Source: Acidobacteriaceae bacterium (lineage in GTDB: Bacteria > Acidobacteriota > Terriglobia > Terriglobales > Acidobacteriaceae). From it: a DNA stretch of 64,000 nt. This document shows positions 45,180-53,585 of the stretch, one piece after another; position 1 is the stretch's first letter; each line of letters begins with the position of its first letter. The notes beneath the pieces are model-generated. The model worked only from the letters and a program-made list of their open reading frames with translations, did not search any database and was not told where the DNA came from. A program made the translations under genes and the position numbers. The stretch spans positions 353,203 through 417,202 of the forward strand of contig PMHV01000059.1 of the NCBI GenBank assembly GCA_003156805.1, written 5' to 3'.

Positions 45180-46088
45180 TTACCGTCCGTCGAGCAGACG
45201 ATTGGTGATTGGGGCATACGCATCGATGCGCCGGTCGCGTAAGAACGGCCAGTTGCGGCGGATGTCTTCGAGAGCTTTCAGGTCGACTTCGCCGACCAGG
45301 ATTTCCTCGCGGTCGTGCGAGGCTTCGGCGAGGACGCGGCCGAAGGGGTCGCAGAAGAATGATCCGCCCCAGAATTCCAGTCCGTGGCCGGGAGCCGACT
45401 TGCCGCGAATGTTGCCGGTTTCGAAGCCGACGCGATTCACCACAGCCACGTAAACTCCGTTGGCGATGGCGTGTGCGCGCTGAATCGTTCGCCACGCATC
45501 GTGCTGCGCCGCGCCGAACTCGGCCTTCTCCGCCGGATGCCAGCCGATCGCCGTAGGATAAAACAGCACCTGCGCCCCCTGCAAGGCCGTGAGCCGCGCC
45601 CCCTCGGGAAACCATTGATCCCAGCAGATGAGGGCGCCCACGGGGCCGACTTTGGTGTCGTGAGCGCGAAAGCCGAGATCGCCGGGGGTGAAGTAGAACT
45701 TTTCGTAATAGAGCGGGTCGTCGGGGATGTGCATCTTGCGGTAGAGGCCGCACAGAGAACCGTCGGCATCGAAGGTGGCGGCGGTGTTGTGATAAACGCC
45801 GGGCGCGCGTTTTTCGAAAAGAGAAGCGATCAAAACGACGCCGTGGCGGCGGGCAGCGGAGGAAAGTATTTCGGTGGTTGGCCCCGGAATCCGCTCGGCC
45901 AGATCGAACAGGGAATGATCTTCGCGCTGGCAGAAGTATTGAGTCTGAAAAAGTTCGGGCAGGCAGACGATCTGGGCGCCGCGGCCGGCAGCGTCGGCGG
46001 TGCGTTCGAGAGCTTTCTCGAGATTCTGTTCGGGCTCCGGCCCGCAGGACATTTGCACCAGAGCCACACGAAATTTCTCAGGCGGCAC
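45180..46088 (-). CDS. aguB: N-carbamoylputrescine amidase (nitrilase family)
   Basis: Hydrolyses N-carbamoylputrescine to putrescine, CO2 and ammonia. 302 aa from GTG 46088, chosen because AGGAG precedes it by 8 nt and the product opens with FRVALVQMSC. Catalytic triad visible: Glu45 (CLPELF), Lys118 (YRKMHIPDDPLYYEKFYF) and Cys155 (GALICWDQWFPE). The YEKFYFTPGD segment is typical of AguB rather than other nitrilases. The longer upstream frame is not supported. Confidence 0.92.
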   Translation of the reverse strand: MPPEKFRVALVQMSCGPEPEQNLEKALERTADAAGRGAQIVCLPELFQTQYFCQREDHSLFDLAERIPGPTTEILSSAARRHGVVLIASLFEKRAPGVYHNTAATFDADGSLCGLYRKMHIPDDPLYYEKFYFTPGDLGFRAHDTKVGPVGALICWDQWFPEGARLTALQGAQVLFYPTAIGWHPAEKAEFGAAQHDAWRTIQRAHAIANGVYVAVVNRVGFETGNIRGKSAPGHGLEFWGGSFFCDPFGRVLAEASHDREEILVGEVDLKALEDIRRNWPFLRDRRIDAYAPITNRLLDGR

Positions 46089-46124
46089 TCGTTCTGCTCC
46101 TCTGCCGATCAATATAGCATCTGC

Positions 46125-46204
46125 CGACCTCAGACCTCGGACCTCGGACCTCAGCCTTCGACCTCGGAGCTTCGACCTTCGACCCTCCGACTTCGGATCT
46201 CGGG
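46125..46204. repeat. Low-complexity repeat of GACCTCGG-like units
   Basis: About 80 bp built from variants of GACCTC(A/G)G and TTCGACC, roughly nine imperfect copies, between aguB and the divergent AsmA-like gene. Confidence 0.75.
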
Positions 46205-46265
46205 ATGTCAACTCAGTGTGCTTTTGTGAACAGATTCTTAGGTCTCGAACGGTTAGCCTCTTGCA

Positions 46266-47888
46266 ATGCGTGTGGCTTCGAAACGGGAAGGTTCTGCTGG
46301 TTCGCGTAGGCCATTGAGAGTTTCCGAGGGAAAAATCTCGATCCGTTTGGATGGACCGAATCGTAAGTCCAAGGCGTTGTCGCGCTGGATCAAGATTGGT
46401 GGATTGTTGGCTCTGGTTGTGATCGCCGGCGCCGCTGTGCTGGTGATAAGCCGCTGGCCGTTCACGCGGGGCGCAATGGTGAAGGCGCTGCAGGAAAAGT
46501 TCGCCAGCACGGTCGAATTGAAAGCGTTTCACGGGACATATTTCACGCCGGGGTTTGTTGCCGAAGGAGTGACTTTTCGCCGCAACAACGATCCCGACGC
46601 TCCGCCGATTGCCACCGTGGAGAAGCTCACGATTCAGGGTGCTTACTGGGAGTTTCTGAGCACTCCGAAGCGCGTGCGGCGTGTGAGGATCGAAGGTTTG
46701 CGCGTATTCGTGTCACCGGGCAGTGAAAGCGCCGGCAACGCAGCGCCACCGGGCGGCGGCGCGAAGCAGCCGGAAGTGATTATCGACGAGGTTATTGCGG
46801 ATGGAGCCGTGTTGGAGATCGCTTCGGGCGAACCCGGAAAAGAACCGCTTAAGTTCGAGATTCACAAATTGAGGCTGGACTCTGTGGCCGGCGACCGGCC
46901 CATGTCGTTCCATGCGGCGCTGCTGAATGCGAAGCCGCCCGGAGAAATTCGCACGGACGGGCATTTCGGTCCGTTGCGGTCGCAGAACGTCGGCCAAACC
47001 GTTGTTTCCGGCTCCTATGTATTTGAACGCGCGGACCTGGGCGTATTTTCCGGCATAGGAGGAACGCTGTCTTCTACCGGCAAATTCAACGGTATGCTGG
47101 AACGCATTGAGGTCGGAGGCAGCACCGACGCGCCCGATTTTAAGGTAACGAGTGGCGGTCATGCGGTAGACCTGAGGACGCAATTCCATGCGATTGTGAA
47201 CGGGATGGATGGAGATGTGGCACTGCAGTCGGTGCAGGCACAACTTGGGCAGACGTCGGTGGTGTCGCAACTTGAAGTGGCAAAGAAGGCGGCCGCGGAA
47301 GGTAAGACAGTTTCGCTGAGCGCGACGGAACTGCAGGGACGAATACAGGACTGGTTACGGCTGTTCTCGAAGGGAGATCGTCCGGCATTGACCGGAACGA
47401 TGAACTTCAGAGTGCGAGTGCTGGTGCCGCCGGGGAAGCGCGGCTTCATGCGACGGGTGAACCTGCAAGGAGACTTTGGAATCGACGCTGCGAATTTCGT
47501 CCAGCCGACGACGCAGGAAAAGGTTGACAATCTCAGTCAAGTGGCGCAGGGCGAGAAGAAGAACGACGACCCGGCGAGCGTGGTTGAAAATCTGAAGGGA
47601 CACGTCGTGCTCAACGACGCCATCGCGACGTTCTCAGATATCTCGTTCAGCGTTCCGGGAGCGCTGGCGCATGTGCATGGGACATACGGCCTGTTGACGC
47701 AGAGAGTTGACCTGCATGGAACGTTGCAACTTGATAACAAACTTTCGAAGGGATCGAAGGGGATGAAATCGGTTCTGCTCAAGTCTGTGGAACCGTTTCT
47801 GAAGAAGAAGAATGCGGGAGAGATCGTGCCCATCAGGATCGGCGGAACCTTCAGCCATCCGTCTTATGGACTGGATGTGAAGCCGTAG
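46266..47888 (+). CDS. AsmA-like envelope protein
   Basis: 540 aa. A basic N-terminal tail (about 40 residues), one membrane helix (IGGLLALVVIAGAAVLVIS), then a long beta-rich periplasmic region with AsmA/DUF748-like features: LKAFHGTYFTPGFVAEGVTFRRNN, KLTIQGAYWEFLSTPKRVRRVRIEGLRV, VVLNDAIATFSDISFSVPGALAHVHGTYGLLTQRVDLHGTL near the C-terminus. Relatives bridge or transport lipids between membranes; the exact role here is not known. Confidence 0.78.
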   Translation: MRVASKREGSAGSRRPLRVSEGKISIRLDGPNRKSKALSRWIKIGGLLALVVIAGAAVLVISRWPFTRGAMVKALQEKFASTVELKAFHGTYFTPGFVAEGVTFRRNNDPDAPPIATVEKLTIQGAYWEFLSTPKRVRRVRIEGLRVFVSPGSESAGNAAPPGGGAKQPEVIIDEVIADGAVLEIASGEPGKEPLKFEIHKLRLDSVAGDRPMSFHAALLNAKPPGEIRTDGHFGPLRSQNVGQTVVSGSYVFERADLGVFSGIGGTLSSTGKFNGMLERIEVGGSTDAPDFKVTSGGHAVDLRTQFHAIVNGMDGDVALQSVQAQLGQTSVVSQLEVAKKAAAEGKTVSLSATELQGRIQDWLRLFSKGDRPALTGTMNFRVRVLVPPGKRGFMRRVNLQGDFGIDAANFVQPTTQEKVDNLSQVAQGEKKNDDPASVVENLKGHVVLNDAIATFSDISFSVPGALAHVHGTYGLLTQRVDLHGTLQLDNKLSKGSKGMKSVLLKSVEPFLKKKNAGEIVPIRIGGTFSHPSYGLDVKP

Positions 47889-47966
47889 GGGACAGAGAAA
47901 AGGAAGAAGTTGTTGCGACGAGTGCGGGTTTGCGCAGAGGTCCGACGCAGGCCTCGGGCGCGCTCG

Positions 47967-47990
47967 TCGAAGCTGCGCTTGCCGGGCATG
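47967..47990 (+). repeat. 24-bp direct repeat, left copy
   Basis: TCGAAGCTGCGCTTGCCGGG followed by CATG, matched by 48754-48777 with two differences. The copies flank the membrane-protein gene 48118-48687. Confidence 0.75.
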
Positions 47991-48117
47991 GATAGGAGTG
48001 TAACGCACAGGTTGGGAGGGACTGTGAGGGGCGAACCCGATGCTTGGAGCAGGGGTCAACGCACGGCATGCTACACGCCTCTTGCATGATCAGATCTAAT
48101 CTGCGAAGCTTGCCCGA

Positions 48118-48687
48118 ATGGCACTCGCAGACGACCTTTACAAGTCCCTGATCGACGAATCGAAACTTTATCGGGAGAAAGTCTCCACGATCTGGCTTCA
48201 GAAGTTCACGATGCTTGGGGCAATAATCGCGTTCGCGGCGACGCGGGCGGACGCAACCGGCGGGAATCCCGATCTAATTACCGCCGCCATTCTTTCCCTC
48301 CCATTGATCGCGGTGCTTCTCGATGTGAAGCTATTTGAGTTCGGCATACACGCGAGAATAATCGATGACTTCATCATCAGGCATTATCGCGAACCGCGTG
48401 TGCTTGCGGAGTGGGAAACCGCCAAATGGGGCGGCTCATCTCGTGATGATCGATGGTTGGTGCGATGCCGGTCGATCGCCACAGTGACGGTAACTGCGGC
48501 TCCGACCTGCGTCATCGCGTTCTTGTCGATTCTGGTGGCAAAGCCATTTCTCGGCGCGTTGATGTACGGTTACCTCCATCGCGCGGTCTTCGTCTTCTGT
48601 CCCATTTATATCGGCCTCGCCTTGATTTCAATGCCAATGGTGCTGTTTCGTCGAGTCACGGCGAAGCCCGAATCTGGGGAGCGGTAA
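48118..48687 (+). CDS. Four-helix membrane protein, unknown
   Basis: 189 aa with likely helices at about 30-45 (FTMLGAIIAFAATRA), 53-70 (ITAAILSLPLIAVLLDV), 122-143 (TVTVTAAPTCVIAFLSILVA) and 152-175 (RAVFVFCPIYIGLALISMPMVLF). The N-terminus (LYKSLIDESKLYREKVS) is a charged helix. No family recognised. Bracketed by direct repeats, so possibly acquired. Confidence 0.62.
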   Translation: MALADDLYKSLIDESKLYREKVSTIWLQKFTMLGAIIAFAATRADATGGNPDLITAAILSLPLIAVLLDVKLFEFGIHARIIDDFIIRHYREPRVLAEWETAKWGGSSRDDRWLVRCRSIATVTVTAAPTCVIAFLSILVAKPFLGALMYGYLHRAVFVFCPIYIGLALISMPMVLFRRVTAKPESGER

Positions 48688-48753
48688 GAACTGGTCGCTG
48701 CTGTGCGACCGGCATTTCGAGCGAATCCGGAGTCCAAGCCGGCGAGTTGCTCT

Positions 48754-48777
48754 TCGAAACTGCGCTTGCCGGGCATA
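48754..48777 (+). repeat. 24-bp direct repeat, right copy
   Basis: Same element as 47967-47990; beyond the matching core both continue with a GTAAC motif, suggesting a longer diverged repeat. Confidence 0.75.
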
Positions 48778-48853
48778 GTGAGAAGGGTAACCCCGGGGAG
48801 TGCGGACGCGGTGCGGTTTCGGCGCGGAATCGAGCCGCTCCGGGGTTTGCGGC

Positions 48854-49552
48854 CTACCAGAGAAATCCCTGGAAAAGGTCTCGCCCGCACGGTGCTCGTT
48901 GCGCAAGCGGATGCAGCCATCCGGAGATCTCATGCGACCAAAGAATTACTATGAATCCCAAAGCTGCGAGGCTAACGGTGCCCAACTGCACCCATAGCAG
49001 ATACGTACCCTTGGACGGAAATCCCCGCTCTTTGTCCGTGTACAGTTTGTCACCCTGGAGATATGTATTGTGCTCGTAAAAGCCCATGGCCATCTCGCAG
49101 CGTACCAAGAGAGAGCGTACGGCTTTGCGGTAACTGTGCCGCTTGCCGGTGAACACTCCCCACACCCCTAGCAGCGCGAGCGTGATTGCCGACAAACCCC
49201 ACTGGACCAGCCCCGCTAGCTGGAGCGTTGAGTCCCCTTTGTACGAGGCCAGGAGAGTGGCTCCAGCGCTGAAGATCCCCAGCATCACAAGGAGCAGCTT
49301 GCCTTGTTGTTCGTCAATCGTCACAAGTTCGGAGCCGCTGCTGTCAATGAATCCAACGTCGCCGAGGTGCAAGACGATGGCGCGGCGGTCGCGCAATAAC
49401 CAGGCAACGTGCGCGCGCAGAGACTCGCTCTCGCTGCCGGCAACAATCCGCCCATTGCAGCGCACGATGGTGACGCGACCAACCTCGCGAGTGTCAAGCG
49501 ACAGGCGCAATGAAGCTCCGATGGGCTGAAACCAAGCCACAGAAATCGCCAC
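48854..49552 (-). CDS. Truncated STAS domain joined to a two- to three-helix membrane protein (chimera)
   Basis: 232 aa. Residues about 14-75 are a STAS (anti-sigma-factor antagonist) domain: VGRVTIVRCNGRIVAGSESESL...AIVLHLGDVGFIDSSGSEL, including the phospho-acceptor-type DSSG. It breaks off right after DSSG, where the second half of a STAS domain should follow. From VTIDEQQGKLLLVMLG on it is a membrane protein (helices near 84-98, 113-133, 187-207). The Val codon at the junction is GTG, so the membrane part could be an independent gene with its own start. No signature for the membrane half. Confidence 0.6.
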   Translation of the reverse strand: MAISVAWFQPIGASLRLSLDTREVGRVTIVRCNGRIVAGSESESLRAHVAWLLRDRRAIVLHLGDVGFIDSSGSELVTIDEQQGKLLLVMLGIFSAGATLLASYKGDSTLQLAGLVQWGLSAITLALLGVWGVFTGKRHSYRKAVRSLLVRCEMAMGFYEHNTYLQGDKLYTDKERGFPSKGTYLLWVQLGTVSLAALGFIVILWSHEISGWLHPLAQRAPCGRDLFQGFLW

Positions 49553-49702
49553 ATTATATCCTCATGTCCGCATATCCCCAATCGCGAGTAAAACGGGAGC
49601 CTAGGATATTGACGAGGGGCGCTGACGCGCGTGGCATCTGTTCACAGTGTTCCTGTAAAGTAATTGCTCGGGAGATTTGCGAGGCGGCTTGGAGGCATCA
49701 TT

Positions 49703-50857
49703 TTGAAACAGGGCAATCATAGCGGCGGGCATGCTGCGGGGAAGGCTCATGGCGGTGCGGGACACGGCGGCGAGGGAAAAGACCGGCGGCTGCATAATCC
49801 GATTGAAGACCGGCTGATTCCGCTGGAGCCGCTGGATTTGGGGAAGGTGCGGTCGATCGACGATCTGGTGCGGGCGATGTCGAAGACGGCGTTCACCGGG
49901 CGTCAACTGGGCGAAGCGGCGGACGTGCTTGAGGCGATGGCTCGCGATGAAGAATGCTTTGTGGTGATGACGCTGGCGGGCGCGATGACCGTGGCGAAGC
50001 AAGGGCTGGTGGTGACGGAGTTGATCGATCGCGGCATCGTCAATGCGGTGGTTTCAACTGGGGCGCTGATGGCTCACGGATTGGTGGAGGCGACGGGACG
50101 GGCGCACTTTCGCGCCGATCCGTCAGTTTCTGACGAGGAGCTTTATGAGCAGGGGTACAACCGGGTCTACGACACGCTGGAGCCGGAGCAGAACCTGGAT
50201 GATGTGGAAGAGGTGATGTCGGCAGTGCTCGAGGCCTGGGATCACAGCGAGGTGATGTGCTCCTACAAACTGAATTATGCGATTGGAGAGCACCTGGCGC
50301 GGAGTACGAAGGATCAGCGGGGGATTTTGAAGTCGGCGTATCAAAAGGGCGTTCCGGTGTTTGTGCCCGCGTTCACGGATTCGGAGTTGGGGCTGGATAC
50401 GGCACTGAATAATCGTCTGCGGGAGTCGACGGGACGGCACAAGATACGGTTCGATCCGTTTGAGGATGTGGAGCATTTTGCGGCGACGCTGTTGCGGCAG
50501 AAGCGGCTGGGAATCTTTACCATTGGCGGCGGCGTGCCGAGGAACTGGTCGCAGCAGTTTGGTCCGTTTCTTGAACTGCGGCACCGGCGGCTGGGAGAGA
50601 ATTTGCCGTTGAAGCGCTACCACTATGGGCTGCGGATTTGTCCGGAGCCGGTGTATTGGGGAGGGTTGTCGGGGAGTCCGTATAGCGAGGCGGTGTCGTG
50701 GGGCAAGTTTGTGCCTCCGGCGGAAGGCGGAAGGTTTGGGGAAGTTTTTCTCGATGCGACGGTGGGGCTGCCGCTGATTGTGGCTGCTGTGCTGCAGCGG
50801 CTGGATAAGAAGGGGAGCAAGACGAAGAAGGCGAAGAAAGTGACGAGCAGGAAGTGA
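49703..50857 (+). CDS. Deoxyhypusine synthase-like protein
   Basis: 384 aa from TTG 49703, with GGAGG 7 nt upstream; a longer TTG start at 49664 is less likely. The DHS fold is shown by FTGRQLGEAADVLEAM, MTLAGAMTVAKQGLVVTELIDRGIVNAVVSTGA, YKLNYAIGEHLA, VFVPAFTDSELGLD, IFTIGGGVPRN, and EAVSWGK. True DHS modifies eIF5A, absent from bacteria; bacterial relatives are thought to act on free polyamines (homospermidine or related products). In eukaryotic DHS the catalytic Lys sits in GGGV-x-K; here that position is Arg (GGGVPRNW). The N-terminus is Gly/His-rich. Polyamine genes surround it. Confidence 0.87.
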   Translation: MKQGNHSGGHAAGKAHGGAGHGGEGKDRRLHNPIEDRLIPLEPLDLGKVRSIDDLVRAMSKTAFTGRQLGEAADVLEAMARDEECFVVMTLAGAMTVAKQGLVVTELIDRGIVNAVVSTGALMAHGLVEATGRAHFRADPSVSDEELYEQGYNRVYDTLEPEQNLDDVEEVMSAVLEAWDHSEVMCSYKLNYAIGEHLARSTKDQRGILKSAYQKGVPVFVPAFTDSELGLDTALNNRLRESTGRHKIRFDPFEDVEHFAATLLRQKRLGIFTIGGGVPRNWSQQFGPFLELRHRRLGENLPLKRYHYGLRICPEPVYWGGLSGSPYSEAVSWGKFVPPAEGGRFGEVFLDATVGLPLIVAAVLQRLDKKGSKTKKAKKVTSRK

Positions 50858-50909
50858 CCGCTTTCCTGTCGGCCCAGGAGGTGGAGCGTGAGGCGAGGCT
50901 AGTCCCGAG

Positions 50910-51128
50910 TTACTCCGAGATCTGATTATTTTCCTGGCTTCTGCGGTAGAGGGGCGCCAGGATGCTTTTCTCTAACACTTCGGATTCTGCCTGCACCCAG
51001 TCTTGCAGGGCGAGGCCTTCGGCCTGGCCGCGATTGTCATAAAGATGCTGCGCATGGAGGCGAATCTTCCTTTCCAAGAGTTCGGTTATGAGTGCTTGCT
51101 GCTTTTGTCTGCGGGTATCGCTGTCCAC
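50910..51128 (-). CDS. DUF2934-like small protein
   Basis: 72 aa from GTG 51128, with GAGGAG 6 nt upstream. IRLHAQHLYDNRGQAEGLALQDWVQAESEVLE matches the I-R-x-x-A-x-x-x-Y-x-x-x-G-x-x-x-G-x-x-x-x-D-W-x-x-A-E pattern of DUF2934, a small soluble helical family common in acidobacteria and proteobacteria. Function unknown. Confidence 0.7.
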   Translation of the reverse strand: MDSDTRRQKQQALITELLERKIRLHAQHLYDNRGQAEGLALQDWVQAESEVLEKSILAPLYRRSQENNQISE

Positions 51129-51380
51129 TGCTACTCCTCGGGTCGAAATAAGTCTTTCCCTATACAGTTCTATGGTACGGGAACGATGTTAACGGAAGGT
51201 TACATTTGGCAGAGCATTTGGGTTACTAAAGTGCAACCGTACGATGGTTAGATGCGAGGTCGGTGCCGATCGTCGCAACAAGTCACTAACTGCTTTCGTT
51301 TCAGTAACAAACGGTTCATTCCATTCCGGGAGAGTCGGGTTAGAAATGGGACAAGGGGCCAGTAAGCGGCAGAAGAAGCG

Positions 51381-51692
51381 CTACTTGGTCGCCTTGGCTG
51401 AGACCAGCATCTCGCGACGCAGGATGGCGTTGATGCGGGACTGATAGCCCCTGCCTTGCGACTTAAGCCAATCCAGCACATCGGCGTCAACGCGGGCCGT
51501 TATCTGGAGCTTGCGCGGGCGATAGAAGTGGCCGCGCCGGGCGTGCTGCCATTGTTCATCGGTCATTTCCGGGATGTTGCTGGTGTCGATTTCGCTGTCG
51601 GGGCGAGCTGCGAGGGCCTTCAGTTTGGCCCGATCTGCCTTCGTTAACGGGGGCAGCGTCTCCGGCGTGTGGCTAACTATTTTCGTCTTCAT
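51381..51692 (-). CDS. brnA: BrnA-type antitoxin
   Basis: 103 aa from ATG 51692. Matches BrnA: TSNIPEMTDEQWQHARRGHFYRPRKLQITARVDADVLDWLKSQGRGYQSRINAILRREML, a C-terminal ribbon-helix-helix that binds DNA and neutralises BrnT. Its start overlaps the end of the brnT frame (stop at 51673) as usual in brnTA operons. The antitoxin is intact although the toxin is broken. Confidence 0.88.
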   Translation of the reverse strand: MKTKIVSHTPETLPPLTKADRAKLKALAARPDSEIDTSNIPEMTDEQWQHARRGHFYRPRKLQITARVDADVLDWLKSQGRGYQSRINAILRREMLVSAKATK

Positions 51693-51970
51693 AGCGTCGC
51701 CTCTCTTTCCGGGTAGCGCGTCGAGCTGACATGATGCGGATGACCTCGACCGTGGTGCCATTGTCACTCCCTTCTCTGAAGGTATGGGCAACGGTGAGAA
51801 GCAGCAAGTTCCCCGATCATGCCAAGGGTTTGCCATCGCGGTTCTCCATCCTTAACGCGGTCCTGTACTGACACATAAAGCGGATCCAGGAATACAGCGC
51901 CTTTCTCAAAACTTACGCCGTGCTTGCGTTGGTTGGAGAAGTTTTTGGCCTCGTCCCACTCGAAGCGCAT
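51673..51970 (-). pseudogene. brnT: BrnT-type toxin, frameshifted
   Basis: ATG 51970 encodes RFEWDEAKNFSNQRKHGVSFEKGA, DPLYVSVQDRVKDGEPRWQTLGMIG, the N-terminal two-thirds of BrnT (family ~95 aa), then leaves frame and stops at 51764. Skipping one base near 51809 (GGGGAAC to GGGGAC) restores LLLLTVAHTFREGSDNGTTVEVIRIMSARRATRKERRRYED, the expected C-terminus with the catalytic R-I-x-S-A-R-x-A-x-x-x-E-R segment, ending at 51673 inside brnA. Either an inactivated RNase toxin or a sequencing error. Confidence 0.85.
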
Positions 51971-51985
51971 GCCTTCCACGCAATG

Positions 51986-52014
51986 ATTATAATTATAAAT
52001 TTGTAGTTATGCAA
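51986..52014 (-). promoter_or_regulatory. brnTA promoter
   Basis: On the minus strand TTGCAT (52009-52014) and a perfect TATAAT (51986-51991) with a 17-bp spacer; surrounding sequence is unusually A/T-rich. Transcription would begin next to the brnT start, close to a leaderless message. Confidence 0.6.
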
Positions 52015-52078
52015 CAAGAGACCGGGGGAAACCTGCGCCATCGTGACCATCGTTGGGGTAAGGATTCCGGTCCCATAA

Positions 52079-52624
52079 CTAATCAAAAATCAGCACGGCC
52101 GAGGCGATTACCGTGGTCCAGAGGCCTCGTTTGTCGCCGACGGCGGATTGGGTCACATTGGCGGTGCGGACGATTTTGTTGGAGAGGCGGTAGATCTGTT
52201 TTTTTTCGTCCCAGGAGCGGTCGGGATCGAATTCGACGTTGAGGGTGGTGGCGAGCATTTCGGCGGCGAGTTCTTCGGCGTATTCGCCGGCGGCGTCTTC
52301 GGTCTCACCGAAGGAATGATGCTCGCTGAGATAGCCGTAAGTGTTTTTGTCGGCGGGGATGGCGACGCCGATGGAAGAGGCGAGCAGGCGGTGCGGCTCG
52401 TGGGTGGAGTTTTCGGCGACCACGGCGAAGACGACTTCTCCGGGGCTGAGATAGGTGACGCCGTCTTTGCGGGCCAGCAGCTTGCAGTTGGGCGGGAAGA
52501 TGGAAGAGACGCGGACCAGGTTCTGGGCAGCGATGCCGGCGTCGCGCAGGGCTAACTCGAAGGAGGTGAGCCGTTCGCGGTGTTTCCCGACGCCTTTGGT
52601 GAAGAAAATCCGCTTGGGAACCAT
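52079..52624 (-). CDS. Pyruvoyl-dependent arginine decarboxylase
   Basis: Arginine to agmatine. 181 aa from ATG 52624 ([15 protein letters not shown]). The self-cleavage site is VSSIFPP, with Ser40-Ser41 where the pyruvoyl group forms, as in the archaeal/chlamydial PvlArgDC family. Also [19 protein letters not shown] and the conserved [22 protein letters not shown] near the C-terminus. Supplies the substrate for agmatine deiminase 8 kb away. GGAG lies 12 nt before the ATG, rather far. Confidence 0.92.
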   Translation of the reverse strand: MVPKRIFFTKGVGKHRERLTSFELALRDAGIAAQNLVRVSSIFPPNCKLLARKDGVTYLSPGEVVFAVVAENSTHEPHRLLASSIGVAIPADKNTYGYLSEHHSFGETEDAAGEYAEELAAEMLATTLNVEFDPDRSWDEKKQIYRLSNKIVRTANVTQSAVGDKRGLWTTVIASAVLIFD

Positions 52625-52873
52625 GTCTTTGCCCAACTCCGTAGTCCTCCGCAAGTAAATTTTAAGATGGAAGAATGCACAATCTAACACAATGGTTTGT
52701 AAAGGAAATATGAATTTCCTCTCGGAGCAGCAAAAAATTGCGGGAGCCCGCTAGCGCAGGTTCCCGCAGATGCCCGGTATAGATTTTGGGGGAGGGCCCG
52801 GGCGAAAAATCTTTGTGCCGATGCTCACTGCACTCGAAATTAGCGGCGGCAGGTTTCCGCCCGCATCATGCCG

Positions 52874-53233
52874 TCACTTAGCCGCGACCACCGACCGAAC
52901 TGAGATGGTATCACCGTCCAAAGTCCCGGTCACGGTGGCATTCTTGCCTGCCTGCTCGTCCAGCGCCGCCAGGGCTGCCGGGTCGGTGGTATCGAGAACG
53001 TACATCTTGTCGTTCCCGTTGTCATGGACGACGAGGGCATACTTTGACCCGTGGGCCACGCAGGTGCGGGTGCAGTCGGCGGGCTTGCCCTCCATGTGCT
53101 TGCGGCCGCACATGGCGTCGCCGACTTCGCCGGTAAAAGTCTGCTTGGCCGCGGCCGATGCGGGAAGAGCAGAGAGTACTGTCGCGGCAAAGACTGTGAT
53201 CGCCGCGCGCTGACATGTGGATCTAAGGATCAT
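52874..53233 (-). CDS. Small secreted Cys-containing protein, unknown
   Basis: 119 aa. Signal peptide (AAITVFAATVLSALPASAAA), then FTGEVGDAMCGRKHMEG...ADCTRTCVAHGSKYALVV with three cysteines and nearby His that could bind a metal, and a C-terminal OB-like part (NATVTGTLDGDTISVRSVVA). A type often seen in acidobacteria with no known function. Isolated. Confidence 0.72.
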   Translation of the reverse strand: MILRSTCQRAAITVFAATVLSALPASAAAKQTFTGEVGDAMCGRKHMEGKPADCTRTCVAHGSKYALVVHDNGNDKMYVLDTTDPAALAALDEQAGKNATVTGTLDGDTISVRSVVAAK

Positions 53234-53585
53234 GCAATGTCTCCCAGATGAAGCTCCCTCAGGGGCTAAAGCCCGGAGTCGTTCTTGCCGCTTGCGGCAC
53301 GGCTAAAGCCGTGCCCTTCCCAAACCTGCTGCTTGCGGCACCGCTGAAGCCTTGCCCTTCCCAAACTTGCTGGTTGCCCTTCCCAAGATCATTTACGACA
53401 TCGAACCGGATCACAATTCAAATCGATTCCTGCGGATCGCTTCTCTAGTCTATTACGCCAAAGCATACCCGGAAGTAAAGAAATCGTTCGGTATTTGTCG
53501 GGATTATTACGAAAAACGGAAACGCGGAGAATGGGGTGGGCTGAGGCGGAGGATGGAGTGGGCTGGGGATGGACCGGGTTCCGGC
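53234..53585. other. Intergenic region with REP-like tandem repeats
   Basis: 352 bp; two 41-bp repeats at 53291-53372 plus a partial third. The remaining sequence is without a convincing gene. Confidence 0.6.
53291..53372. repeat. Two tandem 41-bp repeats
   Basis: Units begin CTTGCGGCAC and end CTTGCTG/CCTGCTG (53291-53331, 53332-53372), with four differences. Unit 1 has a GCACGGCTAAAGCCGTGC hairpin that mutations weaken in unit 2. A truncated third unit (GTTGCCCTTCCC) follows. Confidence 0.8.

Noticed and set aside
48118-48687. Composite transposon bounded by the 24-bp repeats
   Set aside because: No transposase, no terminal inverted repeats and no target duplication seen; only the direct repeats are supported.
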